This document shows positions 58,624-64,000 of a stretch of DNA of 64,000 nt, piece by piece (position 1 is the first letter of the stretch; every line of letters starts with the position of its first letter). The stretch lies in contig JAACJG010000001.1 in assembly GCA_009917695.1 (NCBI GenBank), forward strand, positions 393,219-457,218, written 5' to 3'. Position numbers and translations under genes: made by a program. A model generated the notes under the pieces. It was not told the origin of the DNA and did no database searches. It saw only the letters and a list, made by a program, of their open reading frames with translations. Origin of the DNA: Candidatus Rifleibacterium amylolyticum. Lineage in GTDB: Bacteria > Muiribacteriota > Ozemobacteria > Ozemobacterales > Ozemobacteraceae.

Positions 58624-60117
58624 TCATCTCGGATAAACACAGCGGCCGTCGATGTAAAGTCGCTTTACCTGAAGGTTGCCCAGGCGCGATGGCGCAATTT
58701 TGAAAGGGTCTTCAGGCAGACAGACAAAGTCGGCATGGTAGCCGGTTTTGAGTTGTCCGCGAATCAGTGATTCGCCGGCAAGCTTATGAGGTTCGCTGAT
58801 AAAAAGTGCCAGAGCCGAATTAAGGCTCATGCGCTCTTCAGGGTTGCTGTGGTGCACGAGTGCTGCAACACCGGCAATCGGGTCGATTGCAGTGACCGGA
58901 CTGTCAGAACCTGCTGCCAGTTGAATACCCAGGTCGAGCATGGTCTTGAACGGGTTAAGTCGTGCAGCTCTCTTATTGCCGAGCCGTTGCGCATAAAGCC
59001 CGTCGTTGCCGCCCCAGTAATGGTCAAAGGCCGGTTGAATACAGATGTTTATGGCATTGTCGCGCGCCTGCCTGATCGCTTTGTCAGAAGGCATGATAAA
59101 GTGCTCAATACGGTTTGCTATCGCCGGTTTTCCCCATTTTTTGCAGGCCCAGGCATAGGTTGCAGCCACGGTGTCGATGGCGCGATCGCCGATGGCGTGC
59201 AGAGCCAGATGCAGCTGATTCTGGTGAGCTCTGTTCAACAGGTCTTCGATTTCGCTGGCGTCGAGATAAAGATTGCCGGTGTTGTCTGGCTGGTCATGGT
59301 ATGGCTCGTGAAGAGCAGCGGTGCGGGTGCCCAGAGAGCCATCGACGAGCAGGCAACCGCCCATGCCTTTCCAGCCGTAACGGTGGGGCAGGGAAGGGTC
59401 GCCGGACTGGTTATAGATAACTGTGTGTAAGTCGCTGTTTCGACTGAATTCGGCAACGGCTATGGTATCGGCCGCAGATTCGCGACTGCCTTCGAGTGCG
59501 TGAATCGTGGCAACACCATTCCTGAAACAATGTTGACGAACAAGTTCAAGACCATTGCGTTTAAAAGCTTCCGGTAGTTTATCGATAAGACTGTAAGAGA
59601 GTCTGTAGTAATCGTTGCCGCGGACCAGACCGTCTGGGGCCGACAGGTTCGGTATTATGGTTCTGGCCCATCTGAGTGCAAAAGTGTTGAGTATTGCAGA
59701 ATGCAGATCCTGACGGGTGATCCAGACAAATTTTTCGGGCGCGACAGCGTCGAGTTCTTTGCTGGTTGGTAGTCGATGCTCTTTAAGTCTGGTTTCCTGA
59801 AGGCCCCAGCCGAGAACGAATTCATTTCTGGAACTTTCGTCGGCGAGCAGATCGAAAACCTGGCTGAGGCTGGCAGCCGGCTCAAGCTGCGCGCCTGACA
59901 GTGCGATTCCGGTCTGGGTCATGTGAACGTGAGCGTCGGCAAATGCCGCCAGTATTGTAGCGCCTTCGAGATCGACAGGTGTCATGTCAGGGTGCGCCGG
60001 CAACTGATAGCCGGTTTTTATAATGCGCCCGTTCTCGACCAGCATGCTGTCGAATTCATGGTGCGCGTAATCTGGCAGGTTGCGTCCAGAACAGTTGTGA
60101 AAAAGCAGCTGCGGCAT
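58624..60117 (-). CDS. Amidohydrolase family 3 (YtcJ-like) protein
   Basis: The 497-residue protein has a TIM-barrel amidohydrolase fold. Metal-binding HxH is in FADAHVHMTQTG near residue 63, with later motifs ALHAIGDRAID, NRIEHFIM and GSDSPVTAIDPIAGV. Members of the YtcJ group hydrolyse amide or formamide bonds in small molecules; most are uncharacterised. It is cytoplasmic, with no signal. The small membrane protein gene at 60120 ends 2 bases upstream, so they form an operon divergent from the GspE-type operon. Confidence 0.9.
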   Translation of the reverse strand: MPQLLFHNCSGRNLPDYAHHEFDSMLVENGRIIKTGYQLPAHPDMTPVDLEGATILAAFADAHVHMTQTGIALSGAQLEPAASLSQVFDLLADESSRNEFVLGWGLQETRLKEHRLPTSKELDAVAPEKFVWITRQDLHSAILNTFALRWARTIIPNLSAPDGLVRGNDYYRLSYSLIDKLPEAFKRNGLELVRQHCFRNGVATIHALEGSRESAADTIAVAEFSRNSDLHTVIYNQSGDPSLPHRYGWKGMGGCLLVDGSLGTRTAALHEPYHDQPDNTGNLYLDASEIEDLLNRAHQNQLHLALHAIGDRAIDTVAATYAWACKKWGKPAIANRIEHFIMPSDKAIRQARDNAINICIQPAFDHYWGGNDGLYAQRLGNKRAARLNPFKTMLDLGIQLAAGSDSPVTAIDPIAGVAALVHHSNPEERMSLNSALALFISEPHKLAGESLIRGQLKTGYHADFVCLPEDPFKIAPSRLGNLQVKRLYIDGRCVYPR

Positions 60118-60119
60118 GC

Positions 60120-60455
60120 TTAAAAAGGCAGGTTACGATAAAAGTTTACGGCAGCGGCAAAGCAGTTGGCGATCCACTTTAATGGCGGTGTCAGCAGTGC
60201 GGTAACCCAGCCGAGAACTCGGCTAAGCCTGGTGATGCGGAGAACCCAGAACAGGACAAGAAACAGCAGTAAAAAGCCAAGTAAAAATGCTGAATAGAAC
60301 AGCCAGACTCCGGTTTTTTCGCAGGGCCGGCACAGTGCATCGAGCTGACATGGCGTCAGCCTGTTGCCGAGCAGACGGCAGACGATCTGTGCCGGAATCG
60401 CCCGTGCAACCGGGCGCTTTGAGCAGGTCTGGTTGAGATCTCGCAATGGTACCAT
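60120..60455 (-). CDS. Small membrane protein with CxxC motif
   Basis: The 111-residue protein has an N-terminal Cys-containing part (NQTCSKRP, CRLLGNRLTPCQLDALCRPC) and one or two membrane segments near residues 52-73 and 80-100. No family is recognised. I take the ATG at 60455; an upstream ATG is open but runs into the divergent gene's region. It is coupled to the amidohydrolase gene by a 2-base gap. Confidence 0.6.
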   Translation of the reverse strand: MVPLRDLNQTCSKRPVARAIPAQIVCRLLGNRLTPCQLDALCRPCEKTGVWLFYSAFLLGFLLLFLVLFWVLRITRLSRVLGWVTALLTPPLKWIANCFAAAVNFYRNLPF

Positions 60456-60554
60456 AGGGGCATGATAGCAGAAGCTTTGGTGTCCGGCAACAGAATCTTG
60501 CAAACTTGCGCGATCTGCTGTAGTTGTTGCGATAAAAATAAAAATGGTGCTAAT

Positions 60555-61844
60555 ATGATAACCATGAGCGCAGCCGAAGAAATGATGACTGGTTTACAGC
60601 CGCGAGAAAACGACGGTTTTGGTTTGATGCCGTTGCGTTTTCGCCCCGGCCGGCTCAAGCGCCTGCTGGGACACCGTGAATTCAGCGTTGATGCTGAATT
60701 TATCGAAATTGCCGGGCAACGCATGCTTTACCGGGACCTGCAGAATATTGTTGCGGAAGATGGCCGGATCAAGCTTGAGCTTGCTGATGGCAGGCGCCTC
60801 GAATTGAGCAGTGGAAGCAATAGCCCGGCATTGGCATCTCTGATAAGGCAGCTGGTTGAGCAGGCTCGCGAATTTTCAGCCTATAAATCAGCGTCAGCCG
60901 AATACAATGTTACAGCCAGCATGCAGTTGTTCGAAAGGGTGCTGGGGTTTCGCGCCCTTCCTTATGTGTGGGCAGCTGAAATTCTTTTAAAAACAGCGGT
61001 TGCCAATCATTTTTCTGATGTTCATCTCGAACCGGTTAATGCGACAAAAGCGCGACTGACCTTTCGTGCGGCCGGCAAAGTGCGACAGTCAATTGATATC
61101 GATATGTATCATCAGCAGCGCCTGCTGGCCCGGCTTAAACATCTGGCCGGGTGCCATTCGCACATTTCTGACTCGGCGCAGGAAGGGGCATTCAGACAGG
61201 CTGATTTTGACGTCAGATTGTCTACTTTTCCAACCGATCAGGGTGAGCGGGCAGCATTGCGCATTATTACCACACTGGCATTCCCTGATGTGGCATCTCT
61301 TGGCTGGCAGGCCGGACAGGCAGAAAACTGGCTGGAAATTCTGCAGAACAATCGTGGACTGTTCATAATCAGCGGTGCTGTTGGCAGTGGCAAGACCACA
61401 GCCATGTACGCAACTCTGTCAGAACTGGCTTCGAATGACAGAGGCTTGCGGGTTGTTACCATCGAAGACCCGGTCGAAGCCAGAATTCCCGGCATCTGTC
61501 AGGCTTCGCTCGATTCAACTCGCGAAAAAGATCTGGCAGTTGCCTTTAAGCATCTGTTGCGACAGGACCCCGACGTTATTGCCCTGGGGGAAATCAGAGA
61601 CAGCGCCTGTGTCAAAGAGGCTCTTCAGGCCGCCTTGTCGGGACATCTCATTCTGGCGACATTTCATGCTGGTTCACCTGGCGAAGCGATAGATCGCATC
61701 AGACAAATGGGAGTCGAAGATTATCTTGTTTTTTCGGGTCTGCGTGGCATTCTTCATCTTGAGCTGAAGATCAGCAACTCAGGCTTGCAGCCAGTGGTCG
61801 AACTGGCGAGATATAAGGGCGACAGCCTGCAGGTGTCGAAATGA
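60555..61844 (+). CDS. GspE/PilB-type secretion ATPase, short form
   Basis: The 429-residue protein is a type II secretion/type IV pilus ATPase. The N2-like domain (about 150-240: LKTAVANHFSDVHLEPV, FRAAGKVRQSID) and the ATPase core (250-429) are present. The core has Walker A GAVGSGKTT (about 275-283), the Asp box VTIEDPVEA, Walker B DPDVIALGEIRD and the His box GHLILATFHAG. It powers assembly of a pseudopilus or pilus. The CxxC zinc module seen in most GspE proteins is missing, and the N1 domain is short. ATG 60555 or 60564 are both possible starts; a TAATAT -10-like box overlaps them. The next gene overlaps by 4 bases. Confidence 0.9.
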   Translation: MITMSAAEEMMTGLQPRENDGFGLMPLRFRPGRLKRLLGHREFSVDAEFIEIAGQRMLYRDLQNIVAEDGRIKLELADGRRLELSSGSNSPALASLIRQLVEQAREFSAYKSASAEYNVTASMQLFERVLGFRALPYVWAAEILLKTAVANHFSDVHLEPVNATKARLTFRAAGKVRQSIDIDMYHQQRLLARLKHLAGCHSHISDSAQEGAFRQADFDVRLSTFPTDQGERAALRIITTLAFPDVASLGWQAGQAENWLEILQNNRGLFIISGAVGSGKTTAMYATLSELASNDRGLRVVTIEDPVEARIPGICQASLDSTREKDLAVAFKHLLRQDPDVIALGEIRDSACVKEALQAALSGHLILATFHAGSPGEAIDRIRQMGVEDYLVFSGLRGILHLELKISNSGLQPVVELARYKGDSLQVSK

Positions 61845-62857
61845 ACGCGGCCGGTTTGTTTTTTAGTGCAGAATCTCTGCGCCGCCTGCTGGCAAATAAT
61901 TCTGAGAGCTTCATGGAGCTCGGCTTATTGATGCGCAAGGGCATACCTATGGCCGAAGCCCTTCATCGTGTTTCGCGGTCGGCACGCTCGCATCGCCTGA
62001 AAAATGCGGCAAATCTTGCTTCTATCCGTCTGAATAGCGGCGAAAGCAGCGATAAGGTATTTGCTGCCAGTGACATGGCGGTTTTTCCGCCGGCAGTCCG
62101 CTATATACTTGCTGCGCCCATGCAGGATCAGATTCGTGGCATGTTGATCGCAGATCTTCAGCAGCGTCCAGCTGGTGATTTTAACTTTGAGGCAACACTG
62201 TTTTACCCGGTTATGAGCATGGGCGTCGGCATGTTGACTCTGCTGTCTCTTTATATGTTCGTGCTGCCCCAGATGCGTGAAATATTTCTTGGTCTGCGAA
62301 TCAAAAGCAGTCCGTTTATTGCCATGGTTTTTGACCTTTGTGGCGAAGGTTCGCTGCTTTTTATCATCTTTTTTGTTTCGATCTTTGCTGGTTTTCTTTA
62401 TCTTGCCTTTGTTCTGGCACGCCGCATGACTGATTTTTCCAGGAAAAGAGATGAGATGAATCTTTTGCGGATGCTGGCTGCCGTGCCGGCTGAAAGACGC
62501 CTTACCGTAACCGACCTGATGGCGGTCAAACATAATTTCCCGTCACAGCATGCCAATTTCAGGCAACTTGCCCGAGGTATAGCCGATGGCATGGATGTTG
62601 CCGCTGCCAGTCGGGCAGCTGGAATCAGCGATGGGCTCGCCTGGTTTTTCGCACTTGCCGTTCACGACTGTGGAACTGAGTCGCGGCTTTTGATGCAGGC
62701 TTACGAGTATTATCATGCCAGTATCAAAAATTCTAACGAGAAAACTGTGACCATGATCGAGGTTACCAGCACATTGTTGCTTTCGACTACATTCGGGGCG
62801 TTCGCTTATGCTCTGGTAGAGATGATGAACGCCATCTGCATCGGGACGATCCAATGA
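61841..62857 (+). CDS. GspF/PilC-like inner-membrane protein, first of two
   Basis: The 338-residue protein has the T2SSF-domain layout: helical cytoplasmic part (15-110, SESFMELGLLMRKGIPMAEAL), two membrane segments (about 118-145 and 165-195), a second helical part and a C-terminal membrane segment (310-330). GspF/PilC is the platform for pseudopilus assembly and works with the GspE ATPase. It is shorter than usual (about 400) and diverged. It overlaps the genes on each side by 4 bases. Confidence 0.85.
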   Translation: MNAAGLFFSAESLRRLLANNSESFMELGLLMRKGIPMAEALHRVSRSARSHRLKNAANLASIRLNSGESSDKVFAASDMAVFPPAVRYILAAPMQDQIRGMLIADLQQRPAGDFNFEATLFYPVMSMGVGMLTLLSLYMFVLPQMREIFLGLRIKSSPFIAMVFDLCGEGSLLFIIFFVSIFAGFLYLAFVLARRMTDFSRKRDEMNLLRMLAAVPAERRLTVTDLMAVKHNFPSQHANFRQLARGIADGMDVAAASRAAGISDGLAWFFALAVHDCGTESRLLMQAYEYYHASIKNSNEKTVTMIEVTSTLLLSTTFGAFAYALVEMMNAICIGTIQ

Positions 62858-63867
62858 CAGTAAAAGCCGCCAACCAGGAAATAATCATGTTCTGCCAGAT
62901 GCTGTCGCTGGCTCTCAAAACCGGCCGCCCTTTGCCTGAATCTCTGGCTAAACTCTCGGGACAAAGGCCCGACAACAAGGCTTCGCAATGGTGTCGTGAA
63001 ATTGCTGAGAAAATGGCGTCGGGGTATTCGGTTCAGGAGGTCTGTAGTAGTCTCGCCGATTTCGACCCTGTACTGGCCAGGCTGTTGCCGCTGCTGGGAG
63101 ATAACCGCCTGATCAGGGTTCTCGATTTTTACACGCGCTGTCTGATCAATTTCGAAATGGTGCGCGACCGCATGAAAACAGCTCTGTTTTATCCTCTTAT
63201 GATACTGGCTTTCGTGCTGGCAAACCTTTGTTATCTTAATCTGAACCTTTTTCCACAGGTCATGGTATCGCTGGCTGAATCAGAGAGGTCACTGCCGATA
63301 ATGGTGCGCCTGCTGCATTTTACCGAAGCCAGTCTCTGGCCGATATCTCTGATTGTGCCAGTTCTGATTGCTGCCGTATTCTTGGTGACGATCAAGGCCG
63401 TTGCCGGCATGGTCGATAAAGACTCGCTGATAACCAGACTGTATGGCTTTGCCGATGCTGCCAGACTGCAGGAGACCGCGAGATTGCAGAGTATGGTCAG
63501 CCTTTATCTGCAGGCCGGATTGTCGCTGGAAAAGGCTGTCGACAACTGCGCTCAGATGGCGGGAAAAAGCGATGCCGCCGACCTGCTGAGTATCGGCCGC
63601 GTGCTGTCACAGGGGCGCCCGGCCGAAGAAGCTTTTTGTTACAGCGATGTGTTTATGGAAATAGCCCACGCCGATCTTACTCCCGACCTCTACGCTGAAA
63701 AGCTCGAATATGCTTCCGAGAGCAACTTTCGTCGTTCATGCGCCAGTATCAGAACGAGTTCGCAGATGATGGCGATAACTGCTCTGCTGGCAGCCGGGCT
63801 CTTTGTTGCGTTGATTACTTCTGGCATATTCGATACATATTACTGGTTGATCTGGATGTTTTCATGA
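62854..63867 (+). CDS. GspF/PilC-like inner-membrane protein, second of two
   Basis: The 337-residue protein has the same layout: FCQMLSLALKTGRPLPESLAKL near the start, membrane segments at about 108-130 and 168-188, a second helical half (QSMVSLYLQAGLSLEKAVDN) and a C-terminal membrane segment. It is a diverged paralogue of the previous gene. Two GspF-like genes in tandem are unusual, since one platform protein is normal; they may form a heteromeric platform. Overlaps of 4 bases on both sides show tight coupling. Confidence 0.85.
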   Translation: MTVKAANQEIIMFCQMLSLALKTGRPLPESLAKLSGQRPDNKASQWCREIAEKMASGYSVQEVCSSLADFDPVLARLLPLLGDNRLIRVLDFYTRCLINFEMVRDRMKTALFYPLMILAFVLANLCYLNLNLFPQVMVSLAESERSLPIMVRLLHFTEASLWPISLIVPVLIAAVFLVTIKAVAGMVDKDSLITRLYGFADAARLQETARLQSMVSLYLQAGLSLEKAVDNCAQMAGKSDAADLLSIGRVLSQGRPAEEAFCYSDVFMEIAHADLTPDLYAEKLEYASESNFRRSCASIRTSSQMMAITALLAAGLFVALITSGIFDTYYWLIWMFS

Positions 63868-64000
63868 AACGACGACATGGCTTGACTCTTCTCGAAACCT
63901 GCCTGACCATGACTCTGGCTTCGATTCTGCTGACCACCCTGTTTTTTTTGACAAACAACCATCGCAACATGTTAAGGCGTCTGGATAATAACACTTCGGC
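63864..64000 (+). CDS. Type IV prepilin-like protein, cut by the window end
   Basis: Only the first 45 codons are in the window. They read MKRRHG, then LTLLETCLTMTLASILL, a classic prepilin N terminus. The leader is short and basic, cleavage would follow the Gly, and Glu is at +5 of the mature protein in a long hydrophobic helix. It overlaps the second GspF-like gene by 4 bases. It is likely a minor or major pseudopilin of the same machine. The C-terminal part, needed to say which, lies outside. Confidence 0.85.
   Translation, partial: MKRRHGLTLLETCLTMTLASILLTTLFFLTNNHRNMLRRLDNNTS

Noticed and set aside
1-64000. tRNA, rRNA, CRISPR arrays, insertion sequences and prophage
   Set aside because: I looked in the intergenic spaces and among the coding regions and saw no cloverleaf, no regularly spaced identical repeats and no transposase, integrase or phage structural gene. 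A small RNA gene could still be missed by eye.

Overview
The window is 64 kb of gene-dense bacterial chromosome of intermediate GC content. I see no rRNA, tRNA, CRISPR array, insertion sequence, integrase or phage gene. The cell is Gram-negative: there is a TonB-ExbB-ExbD system with an outer-membrane barrel ending in Phe, a large AsmA/TamB-like protein, and an MlaC-like secreted protein. The mix of many eukaryotic-type Ser/Thr kinases, FHA domains, TPR proteins, a Bat (aerotolerance-type) operon and a type II secretion/type IV pilus-like cluster recalls deep-branching environmental lineages such as Candidatus Riflebacteria. That placement is a guess; no marker gene here settles it.

Layout. 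1-3927 (+): two zinc-ribbon Ser/Thr kinases, the first with the tail of an FHA domain, then two membrane proteins. 3960-8288 (-): recN, a SpoIID/LytB-like secreted protein and a Cu/Zn-type permease with a fused HMA domain. 8464-15065 (-): a TPR protein and a 1759-residue protein with two kinase domains, one membrane segment, a long helical region and a beta-helix tail. 15172-21048 (+): a divergent AsmA/TamB-like protein and a membrane FHA protein. 21049-25979: an M23 peptidase, a Uma2-family nuclease, a decayed Uma2 copy, a PIN/antitoxin pair with a readable autoregulatory promoter, a lipoprotein, and most of the window's dispersed repeats. 25980-29943 (-): rlmE, a 5'-nucleotidase, a small unknown protein, and a CofG-like radical SAM/hotdog thioesterase fusion.

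30063-38049 (+): an eight-gene Bat operon (BatD-like, MoxR, DUF58, SurA-N-like, DUF4381-like, BatA, BatB, BatC-like). 38054-43053 (-): a GAF-GGDEF-like protein with an altered motif, an ECF sigma/anti-sigma/TPR operon, murB and a secreted cyclophilin. 43236-45812 (+): a large unknown secreted protein. 45912-52148 (-): tonB, exbD, exbB, a TonB-dependent barrel, a TPR protein and tatA (58 aa). 52357-58560: an MlaC-like protein with an acidic tail, a lone secretin-N-like protein, a glycosyltransferase and a nucleotidyltransferase/phosphomannomutase fusion. 58624-64000: an amidohydrolase, a small membrane protein, and the start of a T2SS/T4P-like operon (GspE-type ATPase, two GspF-like proteins, a prepilin cut by the window end).

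The most unusual signal is a palindromic repeat family (ends GTCATTGCGAGG and GAAGCAATCTC). It lies between genes at several places. It is also inserted in the same reading frame near the 5' ends of two genes of the Bat operon, adding nearly the same 35-residue peptide to each. This resembles the Rickettsia palindromic elements. Other points are the CofG-thioesterase fusion, the tandem-kinase/beta-helix giant and a duplicated Uma2 module of which one copy is only a remnant.
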